The notes under the pieces: generated by a model | Database searches by the model: none | Told to the model about the DNA's origin: nothing | What the model saw: only the letters and a program-made list of their open reading frames with translations | Program-made: the position numbers and the translations under genes | In this document: positions 1 through 5,668 of the stretch, in pieces | How positions within the stretch are numbered: the stretch's first letter is position 1 | Layout of the letters: every line of letters begins with the position of its first letter | NCBI GenBank assembly: GCA_964581385.1 | Contig: CAZOOK010000082.1 | Location: 1 to 8,200 of the forward strand | Source of the DNA: CAZOOK01 sp964581385 | GTDB taxonomy: Bacteria > Pseudomonadota > Gammaproteobacteria > Nevskiales > Nevskiaceae | Reading direction: 5' to 3' | DNA: 8,200 nucleotides

Positions 1-169
1 ATGTCTAGTCCTGATTCATTCAACTCAGTAAAATCAATGCATAAATCAGACCTTCGCATAAATCAGACCTTCCCTAACTCGATCGTCACGTGGCCAAGAT
101 GGAATAGGTGAATTCTTGGGCGGCATCCGCATATTACAGTCTTGAAAATGTTTTCCACGAGGCAAAACA
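1..169. other. Gene-free left edge of the window
   Basis: I see no believable coding region between the window start and the stop codon of the first SnoaL-like gene. Open frames here only run in antisense or out of frame across that gene. The stretch is AT-richer than the genes to its right and contains the 17-bp tandem duplication described separately. No rho-independent terminator for the minus-strand cluster is evident downstream of position 170. Confidence 0.5.
39..72. repeat. Perfect 17-bp tandem duplication
   Basis: Two directly adjacent identical copies of GCATAAATCAGACCTTC lie at 39-55 and 56-72. Read on the minus strand, each copy starts GAAGGTCTGAT, which reminds me of the terminal inverted repeats of some IS5-like insertion sequences, but no transposase or second terminus is visible. 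The identity of the copies is seen directly. The link to an insertion sequence is a guess. Confidence 0.75.
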
Positions 170-742
170 CTACTCTTCTCTGTACGGCTCCCGCTTGTTG
201 GTGAGAGGCCGCTGATAGGAGGGATCTTCGTTGCTGCGCGACGGAACGCCATTGAGATGGATGCCGGGCACGTCCGCAAATGGGATGGCCACGGTGGGGA
301 CCATGCCGGACCACTCAATGGCATTGGTGCGCAATGCAATCTTCCACGCGCCGCTGCGACGCTCTAGCCGATCGATATAACGTCCACCGGCAATCCAGTT
401 GGTTTCATCACGATTGCGCCCGACGAACAGATAGTAAGTCTCGGTGTGGGCGACGTCGCCGTCGATTTCACAGCTGTGGTTCAGCAGATTGTGATGCGTC
501 GACGATTGTCCATGCTCATGCAGCTTGGATGCCCAGTTATAAAGATCCTCCGGGCCGCCGACGAACTCGCCTGCCGCGATGATGGCGTCGGAATGAAAGG
601 CCGAAAGAAAAAGCTCCCGATCGAAGCGATCCATCGCCCGGCTAAATCGCGTCAGACAATCAAGAATGTCCTGGCGGTTGAGCAGATGCTCCAGCTTGGC
701 GAGCCTTTCGGCATCGATAGTCTGTGATGCGCTATTCATCAT
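170..742 (-). CDS. SnoaL-like / NTF2-superfamily protein (first copy)
   Basis: The 190-residue protein has the size and layout of SnoaL_4-type domains. An N-terminal helix pair lies around residues 22-50 (RQDILDCLTRFSRAMDRFD). It is followed by a His-rich segment at 83-89 (HHNLLNH) and the typical beta-strand signature GGRYIDRLERR at 119-129, then W133 and RTNAIEW at 138-144. Family members act as small dehydratases, isomerases or hydroxylase-like enzymes, and bile-acid 7-alpha-dehydratase (BaiE) has the same fold. The exact reaction cannot be told. The start is supported by GGGGAGAG about six bases upstream, with a second ATG directly after the first. It is the last gene of the minus-strand cluster, 89 nt after the SDR gene, and resembles the plus-strand protein at 4187-4726 (shared DCL.R.SR..DR and GGRY.DR.E.R), suggesting old paralogues. 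The C-terminal 30 residues are polar and probably disordered. Confidence 0.85.
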   Translation of the reverse strand: MMNSASQTIDAERLAKLEHLLNRQDILDCLTRFSRAMDRFDRELFLSAFHSDAIIAAGEFVGGPEDLYNWASKLHEHGQSSTHHNLLNHSCEIDGDVAHTETYYLFVGRNRDETNWIAGGRYIDRLERRSGAWKIALRTNAIEWSGMVPTVAIPFADVPGIHLNGVPSRSNEDPSYQRPLTNKREPYREE

Positions 743-824
743 TACTCTCCCCAGAGGAACTCTCTTCGGTGCTGCGAACGCAGCGCCGTTGCCACTAACC
801 GCGGGAACGGAGCGGGCCTATCAA

Positions 825-837
825 ATGTGACTCACAT
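825..837. other. Short palindrome over the stop codon of the SDR gene
   Basis: ATGTGA-C-TCACAT is a perfect 13-base hyphenated inverted repeat that covers the last codons and the stop of the upstream SDR gene. It sits about 80 bases before the SnoaL-like start. It could be a small operator or chance. It lacks a T-tract, so it is not a standard terminator, and its spacing of one base is wrong for a CRP site. Confidence 0.3.
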
Positions 838-1752
838 CTTGGATCCACGACGGGCCATTTCGAAACTGTAACCAATGTGGTCCGCAAAACCCGATGGGAC
901 GACTGGGGCGATGAAGAGTGGATCTGCATGGCGGACCGCATCGACCTGATCGCCCACTTGATCGATCGTCCATGAAGGACGGTATAGGCCAGGGGTTTCA
1001 GCGATGAAGGCTTTTGCCACTCGGCCGGCGATGGAGATCAGCATCTCTCCCGTGATCGAGCAGGATTCATGCGCAAGCCAACCCACCACGGGCGCGACTA
1101 ATTCCGACCCCATCGGGGGGTAGGCCGAAATGTCGATACCCTCGGCCATTCTTGTCACAGCACCGGGAACGATGATGTTGCACTTCACGCCCTCCGCTGC
1201 ACCTTCAATCGCAGCAACGTTGGAAAGTCCGATCATGCCCGCCTTGGACACGGCGTAATTGGCCACGCCTTGGTTTCCATACAGACCGCCGATCGATGAA
1301 GTCAGCACGATGCGGCCGTATCCTGCCTTGCACATCAGCGGAAAGGCGGGCCGGACAACGTGGAAAGCGCCCCGCAGATGGACATCCAGAACCGCATCGA
1401 AGTCCTCGTAGCTCATCTCCTTCAGTGACCCCGGACGCACATTGCCGGCGTTGTGGATCAGGATGTCGATCCGGCCGTAGTGATCGAGCGCCGCCTGGAT
1501 AATCGCCTTGCCGCCCTCTCCCCTCGCTACGGATTCGGTGCAAGCCACTGCTTCACCACCCGCAGCTTTTATCTCCTGTACCACCTCATGCGCACGCCCC
1601 GCATCAATGCCGTCGCCCTTCAAGCTGCCGCCTGGATCGTTGACGATGACTTTTGCACCTTTCGATGCGAGCAGCAGCGCATAAGCGCGTCCCAGCCCGC
1701 GTCCCGCACCTGTTATAACGGCCACACGGTGGTCGAATCTGCGTTCAGGCAT
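832..1752 (-). CDS. SDR oxidoreductase, peroxisomal multifunctional enzyme (HSD17B4 N-domain) type
   Basis: This 306-residue classical short-chain dehydrogenase resembles the (3R)-hydroxyacyl-CoA dehydrogenase domain of multifunctional enzyme type 2 / 17-beta-HSD type 4. The Rossmann motif TGAGRGLG is at 14-21. The acidic end of beta-2 (VNDPGG, D39) favours NAD+ over NADP+. The structural motif is HNAG at 100-103, where most relatives have NNAG. The catalytic residues are S153, Y166 and K170 (YAVSK), and the VPGAVTRM stretch follows at 195-202. Length and the C-terminal extension after residue 225 fit this subfamily. The likely reaction is NAD+-dependent oxidation of a secondary hydroxyl, perhaps on a CoA thioester in side-chain beta-oxidation of a steroid or terpenoid; the substrate is inferred from the family, not seen. 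The Shine-Dalgarno is weak (GAGAG about nine bases upstream). The gene lies 53 nt after the DHRS1-like SDR gene on the same strand. Confidence 0.87.
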   Translation of the reverse strand: MPERRFDHRVAVITGAGRGLGRAYALLLASKGAKVIVNDPGGSLKGDGIDAGRAHEVVQEIKAAGGEAVACTESVARGEGGKAIIQAALDHYGRIDILIHNAGNVRPGSLKEMSYEDFDAVLDVHLRGAFHVVRPAFPLMCKAGYGRIVLTSSIGGLYGNQGVANYAVSKAGMIGLSNVAAIEGAAEGVKCNIIVPGAVTRMAEGIDISAYPPMGSELVAPVVGWLAHESCSITGEMLISIAGRVAKAFIAETPGLYRPSWTIDQVGDQVDAVRHADPLFIAPVVPSGFADHIGYSFEMARRGSKM

Positions 1753-1789
1753 GGGGTATCGCTCTCAAGTGGCAATAAAACAAACTGAA

Positions 1790-1801
1790 CTCGCGCGCGA
1801 G
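1790..1801 (-). terminator. GC-rich palindrome between the two SDR genes, possible weak attenuator
   Basis: CTCGCGCGCGAG is a perfect 12-base palindrome five bases after the stop of the upstream SDR. On the minus strand it is followed by TTCAGTTTGTTTTATT, a T-rich but interrupted tract. It could act as a weak intrinsic terminator or attenuator inside the operon, or be a chance CG run. The short stem (four pairs if a four-base loop is allowed) keeps confidence low. Confidence 0.25.
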
Positions 1802-1805
1802 CCCG

Positions 1806-2666
1806 TTAAACCGGCGACCAGATCGGGGAACCGCGCTGCGCGCGAAGAGACGGCGGAACCGTCCCATCGATATCGGTGACACCGTATTCCCGCGCGAGCT
1901 CGGCGCCGATGTAAGTACCGCCCGTGCGCTTCAGGATCTCCGGATCCTTGGCAAGGGCCGCGATCACCCGCCCTGAAAACTCAACGGACGAACCGACATT
2001 CGGGTTAGTGACCGTCTGCGATTTCATCGCAGGATTCATTTTCAGGTTGCGTTCGGCCCGCTCGGTGAAGGTCAGTCCCAACCACATCGAAATCGAAGCG
2101 ACATTGTGCGGCTTCAACTCGATGGCCATGTCGCGCGCCATCCGGTCGACGGCGGATTTGCAGGTGCCGAAGACAACGCCATACGTATAGGTCACTCCGA
2201 CATAGCCGGAAATGGCCACAATGAGGCCGGACTTCTGCGGTGCCATGATTTTGGCCGCGTGCCAGGCTGCAACGAAGTTTGAGCGCACGCCAACGTCAAC
2301 CATCTCCCAGTTGGAGAGGGGCTTCTCCCAGAAGGGCTGCGGTGTTGTCAGATCCTCGGGCAGTGAGAAGGCATTGTTGACCAGTATGTCGAGACGGCCC
2401 TGCTCCTGCCTGACCCGATCGAAGAGGGCCGCGACCTGATCGTCCTTCGCATGGTCGACCTGGACGGCAATGCCCTTGCCGCCCCGGCGATCGACTTCCA
2501 CGGCAGTCTCGCCGACGGTACCCGGCAGTGGGTACGAGCCGGGCGTAAGCGTCCGCCCGGTGACGTAGACCATAGCGCCTTCATCCGCGAGGGCAAGGGC
2601 AATTCCTTTCCCTATACCCCGGCTGGCACCAGTCACCACTGCGACCTTGCCGGTAAGCGAACCCAT
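1806..2666 (-). CDS. DHRS1-like SDR protein with Phe in place of the catalytic Tyr
   Basis: This 286-residue protein has the classical SDR fold and looks like the DHRS1 group. The dinucleotide motif TGASRGIG is at 12-19. R38 after beta-2 (VTGRT) suggests NADP(H). NNAF is at 97-100 (DHRS1 has NNAY), and an insertion with PFWEKPLSNWEMVDVGVRS at 111-129 is typical of that group. S153 sits in VAISGYVG and K170 in FGTCKSAVDRMA. The YxxxK position is F166, so the general-acid tyrosine is missing: the S-to-F spacing of 13 residues is exactly that expected of S-to-Y, so this is not a misalignment. Either the enzyme works through another residue (Y160 and Y162 are near), or it is a binding or non-redox member. 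AAGGAG five bases before the ATG is an excellent ribosome site. It is the first enzyme gene after the regulator, 151 nt downstream of it. Confidence 0.87.
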   Translation of the reverse strand: MGSLTGKVAVVTGASRGIGKGIALALADEGAMVYVTGRTLTPGSYPLPGTVGETAVEVDRRGGKGIAVQVDHAKDDQVAALFDRVRQEQGRLDILVNNAFSLPEDLTTPQPFWEKPLSNWEMVDVGVRSNFVAAWHAAKIMAPQKSGLIVAISGYVGVTYTYGVVFGTCKSAVDRMARDMAIELKPHNVASISMWLGLTFTERAERNLKMNPAMKSQTVTNPNVGSSVEFSGRVIAALAKDPEILKRTGGTYIGAELAREYGVTDIDGTVPPSLRAQRGSPIWSPV

Positions 2667-2754
2667 GGGAACTCCTTAACTATTGCTGCGATTCCAGGGA
2701 GACGGCGGCCTTCTCGATCGCTGCCAAACGTGATTTCAGAACGGACAAGGTGTC

Positions 2755-2770
2755 AGAGCGCCGGCGCTCT
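2755..2770. promoter_or_regulatory. 16-bp perfect palindrome, candidate operator or hairpin
   Basis: AGAGCGCCGGCGCTCT reads identically on both strands. It starts 47 bases past the regulator stop codon (minus-strand direction), beside the TGACAAA direct repeat and about 90 bases before the SDR start. There is no T-tract on either side, so it is more likely a protein-binding site or an RNA hairpin than an intrinsic terminator. The symmetry is seen directly; the function is not. Confidence 0.4.
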
Positions 2771-2775
2771 CGACT

Positions 2776-2792
2776 TGACAAATAATGACAAA
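2776..2792 (-). promoter_or_regulatory. Direct repeat TTTGTCA-TTA-TTTGTCA, candidate AraC-type operator (site 1)
   Basis: On the minus strand two identical heptamers TTTGTCA are separated by three bases, so their GTCA cores are 10 bp apart, one helical turn. AraC/XylS-family monomers have two helix-turn-helix motifs that read two successive major grooves, which is what this layout would suit. The site ends 110 bases before the SDR start codon and points towards it. Related sites lie at 3968-3984 and 4101-4117. Confidence 0.5.
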
Positions 2793-2817
2793 ATGCGGCG
2801 CCTCGGAGAATGCTGCC

Positions 2818-3870
2818 TTAGCGAACAGCTTGTGATCGCAATTCGCTTGGGGAAGCCGAGAACCAGCGAATGCAGCTTCGTGTGAACACCGAATGCTCCG
2901 CATAGCCGAGCTTTTCGGCGATGTCCGTCAAATCCAGGTCAGTCTGGTGAAGGTAATAGAGCGCGACGTCACGGCGAACCTCATCCTTGATCTCCTGGAA
3001 CGATTTTCCTTCCGCCTTCAACCGTCGATACAGTGTCCGCGGATGGAGATTGAGTTCTGCGGCGACCCGCTCGTTGTAGCAGTATTCAGTCCCGATAAGC
3101 TGCATGATCACGCCCCGCACCTGCGCTTGCATGGGAGGGCTCACGCGAGTGAATTTCTTGTCGATGAAAATGGTGGCCTTCTCATAGGCCTGCATGTCCG
3201 GGTCAACGATTGGGCAGACTAGATCGCGCTCGGAAAAGACCACCCCGTCTTCCCGCTGATCGAAGCGGACATCGCAGCCGAAGTAGCGGCGATAGACATT
3301 CCGCGGCGACAAGGGTTGATGTCGAAATAGGACCTTCCTTACCCGCGCCCGCCCGCCAGTAATCTCGATCGCATTGAGGTGAGCGAGCAACATGAGCTGT
3401 TCGATCGCCTGGCACTTATTCGGCAACCGGTCCAGCAAGATTTCGTGACCGACAAATACATTGCGACTTGCGGAATGTCGCTCCACCCGTATGCGCGCGG
3501 CCAGACTGTGCGCATACGAGTGCGCCTTGACGTAGTCCAGAGCATCGCCCAGCGTGTTCGAGTTCTTCATGACGTTCCCCATCGGCCCGAAGACCCGGCC
3601 ACCGCCCTGGAGGGCTGCCAAACGCATACCGAAGTCGGGTTGCCGTAGCTGTGCTGCGGCATGTTCGAGAAGATTGACGATCAGCCGATAGCCGATCGTC
3701 GTTCCCTCCGACAGATTGGACGGGTCGATCCCGGCATGCTGCAGCAGCGCCTTCGGGTCGCCTCCCAGCTCTGCGACAAGGTCGGGAAAGAAACGCAGGA
3801 TGTCGGCGTGCACGACGTCAAAATCCGCGATGGGTTCAGCGTTTTCGTCCGCCACGGAAATCAGCACCAC
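2818..3870 (-). CDS. AraC-family transcriptional regulator with arabinose-binding-like domain
   Basis: This 350-residue protein has the layout of the 'AraC ligand-binding domain' regulators (OruR/ArgR-like, PF12625 plus HTH_18). The N-terminal sensing domain spans about 20-215 (FFPDLVAELGGDPKALLQHAGID near 28, FGMRLAALQGGGRVFGPMG near 80-98, YFGCDVRF at 196-203). The DNA-binding domain spans about 245-346. Helix-turn-helix one is near 268-287 (RVAAELNLHPRTLYRRLKAEG) and two near 315-346, ending in SPSEL, a common AraC signature. The translated start is GTG, preceded by AAGGA; a second GTG follows immediately and has the better spacing. It is divergent from the SnoaL-like/methyltransferase genes and lies upstream of the SDR genes in the same direction, so it is the natural regulator of both arms. 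Most members activate in response to a substrate of the pathway; that is inference here. Confidence 0.9.
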   Translation of the reverse strand: MVLISVADENAEPIADFDVVHADILRFFPDLVAELGGDPKALLQHAGIDPSNLSEGTTIGYRLIVNLLEHAAAQLRQPDFGMRLAALQGGGRVFGPMGNVMKNSNTLGDALDYVKAHSYAHSLAARIRVERHSASRNVFVGHEILLDRLPNKCQAIEQLMLLAHLNAIEITGGRARVRKVLFRHQPLSPRNVYRRYFGCDVRFDQREDGVVFSERDLVCPIVDPDMQAYEKATIFIDKKFTRVSPPMQAQVRGVIMQLIGTEYCYNERVAAELNLHPRTLYRRLKAEGKSFQEIKDEVRRDVALYYLHQTDLDLTDIAEKLGYAEHSVFTRSCIRWFSASPSELRSQAVR

Positions 3871-3967
3871 TTGATCCTTATGGCGATAACCCTACCCTCG
3901 CGACCACGTCGGCAGCCAATCCCGCGCTGCCGGAGATTGCACTCCATCGGTCGCCAGGGCCAGCGAA

Positions 3968-3984
3968 TTTGTCAGATTTAGTCA
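3968..3984 (+). promoter_or_regulatory. Direct repeat TTTGTCA-GAT-TTAGTCA, candidate AraC-type operator (site 2)
   Basis: The same arrangement as at 2776-2792: two heptamers three bases apart with GTCA cores 10 bp apart. Including the following AG, the two sites match at 15 of 19 positions by eye. It lies about 100 bases upstream of the regulator's own start and about 200 bases upstream of the SnoaL-like gene, so it could serve autoregulation, the divergent promoter, or both. Confidence 0.5.
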
Positions 3985-3999
3985 AGCGACCTTCACTGC

Positions 4000-4011
4000 G
4001 TTATCAATAAC
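4000..4011. promoter_or_regulatory. Hyphenated palindrome GTTAT-CA-ATAAC
   Basis: A perfect 12-base inverted repeat with a two-base centre in the divergent control region, 16 bases from direct-repeat site 2. It is AT-rich and could be an operator for a second, dimeric regulator or part of a promoter melting region. Chance cannot be excluded at this length. Confidence 0.3.
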
Positions 4012-4100
4012 CTGAGTCGCTAATATTACGCTATCCCTGCGTGGCGCCAGGGCGCCCTACTAAGCGAAGAGGCCGGCTCAGGGGTATTGACCTTAGCTTG

Positions 4101-4117
4101 CCTGTCAACGACCGTCA
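4101..4117 (+). promoter_or_regulatory. Degenerate direct repeat CCTGTCA-ACG-ACCGTCA, candidate AraC-type operator (site 3)
   Basis: GTCA cores at 4104 and 4114 are again exactly 10 bp apart, in plus orientation, 69 bases before the preferred start of the SnoaL-like gene. Flanking bases agree less well with sites 1 and 2, so this could be a weaker half of a paired operator. Its position just upstream of a possible -10 (4136-4141) suits an activator that contacts RNA polymerase at -35. Confidence 0.4.
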
Positions 4118-4122
4118 CGCAC

Positions 4123-4136
4123 GATCATTCATGATC
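4123..4136. promoter_or_regulatory. Hyphenated palindrome GATCAT-TC-ATGATC
   Basis: A perfect inverted repeat of six-base arms with a two-base centre, about 50 bases before the SnoaL-like start and overlapping the suggested -10 region. It may be a repressor operator or an mRNA leader hairpin. Only the symmetry is certain. Confidence 0.3.
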
Positions 4137-4186
4137 AGAATGTCTTTTCCTTCTAATAACAATGAGCGATGCGAGGTAAATCTGAA

Positions 4187-4726
4187 ATGGAAAGCAGTTC
4201 TGAGGAACTGGTCAGCATCATCGATCACGACAAAATCCGTGATTGCCTTGCCCGCCTGAGCCGCGGCGAGGACCGTCGCGATGCCGGCTTGCTCAAGGAA
4301 TGTTACTGGCCTGACTCGACCGTCGATCACGGCATTTTTACGGGCTCGTTCCCGGAGTACTTGGCTTGGGTCGTGCCTGGTGCGCCCACGATACCTGTCA
4401 CGCTCCACACGCTCGGGCAATGCCTTATCGATCTGCGGGGCAACACGGCGGTGATCGAAACGCATGTCACGGCCTACCACCGGATCGATATGGGGGGAGA
4501 GGAACGCGATATTGTTATCGGTGGCCGCTACCTGGACCGAATGGAGAAACGAGGTCGGGAATGGCGCATCGCGCATCGCACGATGCTTTACGACTGGCTA
4601 AGGGATTTCGGGCAGTCAATTGACTGGTCTAAAGGCGTGTTGGGCATGCCATTTCTTGCCAACCATTCCGTGGGTTCGGCACGGGGCGATCATAGCGAAA
4701 CCTTCCTCAGTCAGGACTCGCCATAA
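4187..4726 (+). CDS. SnoaL-like / NTF2-superfamily protein (second copy)
   Basis: This 179-residue protein has the SnoaL-like layout. The first helix has KIRDCLARLSRGEDRRD (about 16-32). Next come CYWPDSTVDHG (39-49) with D43 and H48, a His at 74 (VTLHTLG), strand pairs at 87-100, the signature GGRYLDRMEKR at 112-122, and WRIAHRTMLYDW at 126-137. In scytalone-dehydratase-like and BaiE-like relatives, Tyr, Asp and His residues of such segments form the active site, so a dehydratase or isomerase is reasonable; the substrate is unknown. I prefer the ATG at 4187 because GAGG stands ten bases upstream; an ATG at 4169 adds six residues but has no ribosome site. It is related to the 170-742 product but clearly diverged. 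It is divergent from the regulator and followed after 97 nt by a methyltransferase gene. Confidence 0.85.
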   Translation: MESSSEELVSIIDHDKIRDCLARLSRGEDRRDAGLLKECYWPDSTVDHGIFTGSFPEYLAWVVPGAPTIPVTLHTLGQCLIDLRGNTAVIETHVTAYHRIDMGGEERDIVIGGRYLDRMEKRGREWRIAHRTMLYDWLRDFGQSIDWSKGVLGMPFLANHSVGSARGDHSETFLSQDSP

Positions 4727-4823
4727 TTTTATGGCGTCACAGGCAGCTGCGCGTTTCACCCCACTTTCGCGATCTCAAGGTAGAATCTTCGGGCGCAACA
4801 GCATTTTCGGAGCCCGGAAAACG

Positions 4824-5549
4824 ATGGGGCATGAGCAGTCGGATATTTTGGAGCACGCCTTCGGCGCCCATGTCGACGAGACTCGTTTCGGAAAGTGGTT
4901 TCTACGGACCGAGACTTGGTCCAGACATGTGCTTAAGCGAGCGTTGGATGACCTCGATCGCCTGATTAAGGAGCGTCGTGAGTCGTATCCGGTCGTCGTC
5001 GATGTGGGTTGCGGCTGGGGCCGCTCCTTGAAGATGCTGCAACAGCGTTTTGCGCCGTCGCGACTGATTGGCGTCGACATCGATCCGGAGATGCTTGCCG
5101 CGTCGGCGGCTGAGGCCCAGCGGCTCGGCATCACGGCAGAGTTCGAACAAGCGAACAGTTCGAAGCTGCCGCTGGAAAACCAGTCGGTGGACATGTTGTT
5201 CTGTCATCAGACATTTCATCACCTCGTTGAGCAAGAAGGCGCACTGAACGAGTTTTGCCGCGTACTCAAACCGGGTGGTGTCCTGCTGTTTGCGGAATCG
5301 ACCCGTAAGTACATCCATTCATGGATCATCCGTCTGCTGTTTCGACACCCCATGGACGTGCAGCGCAGTGCGGCTGAATACCTGGCAATGATCCGCAATG
5401 CCGGCTTCCGAGTCGATTCCGATTCAATCTCTTACCCATACTTATGGTGGAGTCGTGCAGATCTTGGCATCATGGAGCGTTGGTTTGGCATTCGTCCTTC
5501 CACCAACCACGAAGAAACGCTGGTAAATCTGGTTGCAATACGGAAATAA
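4824..5549 (+). CDS. Class I SAM-dependent methyltransferase (UbiE/Methyltransf_11 type)
   Basis: This 241-residue protein has a complete class I methyltransferase core. Motif I is VVDVGCGWG at 58-66. The ribose-binding acid at the end of beta-2 is in GVDID (D85). The SVDMLFCHQTFHHL segment is at 121-134 (motif IV position) and FCRVLKPGGVLLFAE at 144-158. The sequence suggests a small-molecule methyltransferase, but the acceptor cannot be read. The C-terminal part contains a positively charged amphipathic stretch near 162-176 (RKYIHSWIIRLLFRHP) that may touch a membrane or a lipid substrate. I chose ATG 4824 (GGAG eleven bases upstream, GGAAA close by); ATG 4731 would add 31 residues without a ribosome site, and the open frame further upstream runs into the SnoaL-like gene. 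It may share a transcript with that gene and so belong to the regulon, but its own promoter is possible. Confidence 0.85.
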   Translation: MGHEQSDILEHAFGAHVDETRFGKWFLRTETWSRHVLKRALDDLDRLIKERRESYPVVVDVGCGWGRSLKMLQQRFAPSRLIGVDIDPEMLAASAAEAQRLGITAEFEQANSSKLPLENQSVDMLFCHQTFHHLVEQEGALNEFCRVLKPGGVLLFAESTRKYIHSWIIRLLFRHPMDVQRSAAEYLAMIRNAGFRVDSDSISYPYLWWSRADLGIMERWFGIRPSTNHEETLVNLVAIRK

Positions 5550-5668
5550 GACATAACAATCACCATTCAAATAGGTGGGGCGGCAAACTTCGGCAAGTGC
5601 TCTGGACAGCTGCGCAGGAACAGCGTCGGAAGTCACCGCCTGTACCAGCTCGCGGGCTTGCATACCAA
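5550..5668. other. Gap between methyltransferase and lipoprotein genes
   Basis: The plus-strand frame of the lipoprotein stays open through this gap and into the methyltransferase gene, but the sequence lacks protein-like character there. No clear terminator or sigma-70 promoter is visible. On the minus strand, roughly 5575-5680 reads as protein-like sequence with ordinary codons and may be a relic of another gene. Confidence 0.35.

Larger units (their letters stand above)
2667..2817. promoter_or_regulatory. Control region between the regulator gene and the DHRS1-like SDR gene
   Basis: The 151-base gap is long for an operon and holds two notable elements: a direct repeat of TGACAAA (2776-2792) and a 16-base perfect palindrome (2755-2770). 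Both lie between the regulator stop and the strong ribosome site of the SDR gene. They suggest the enzyme genes have their own regulated promoter. I could not pick a convincing sigma-70 -35/-10 pair, which would fit an activator-dependent promoter. Confidence 0.5.
3871..4186. promoter_or_regulatory. Divergent control region between the regulator and the SnoaL-like gene
   Basis: About 316 bases hold no believable gene. They contain two GTCA-N6-GTCA direct repeats (3968-3984 and 4101-4117), the hyphenated palindromes GTTAT-CA-ATAAC (4000-4011) and GATCAT-TC-ATGATC (4123-4136), and two GGCGCC palindromes two bases apart (4043-4056). AAGGA before 3870 serves the regulator and GAGG at 4173 serves the plus-strand gene. 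CAGAAT (4136-4141) would be a -10 at a sensible distance after the second direct repeat, but no consensus -35 exists, as expected of an activated promoter. Confidence 0.55.

Noticed and set aside
46..339. 97-codon minus-strand open frame at the left edge
   Set aside because: It overlaps the end of the first SnoaL-like gene in another frame and its product has low-complexity Pro/Ser/Arg composition.
825..837. CRP/FNR-like site (TGTGA and TCACA)
   Set aside because: The half-sites are one base apart instead of six, so they cannot form the usual dimer site.
4043..4056. GGCGCC-AG-GGCGCC as an intrinsic terminator
   Set aside because: The loop would be two bases and no T-tract follows; each hexamer is itself palindromic, so the symmetry is trivial.
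4115..4576. 153-codon open frame on the minus strand
   Set aside because: It is antisense to the second SnoaL-like gene and its promoter, with no recognisable motifs, while the plus-strand product has clear family signatures.
4620..4823. Upstream extension of the methyltransferase frame from TTG 4620
   Set aside because: It overlaps the SnoaL-like gene by about 100 bases, has no ribosome site and adds no domain; the core fold begins after 4824.
5444..5668. Upstream extension of the lipoprotein frame
   Set aside because: It would overlap the methyltransferase end and bury the lipoprotein signal 75 residues inside; the extension is His/Arg-rich and not protein-like.
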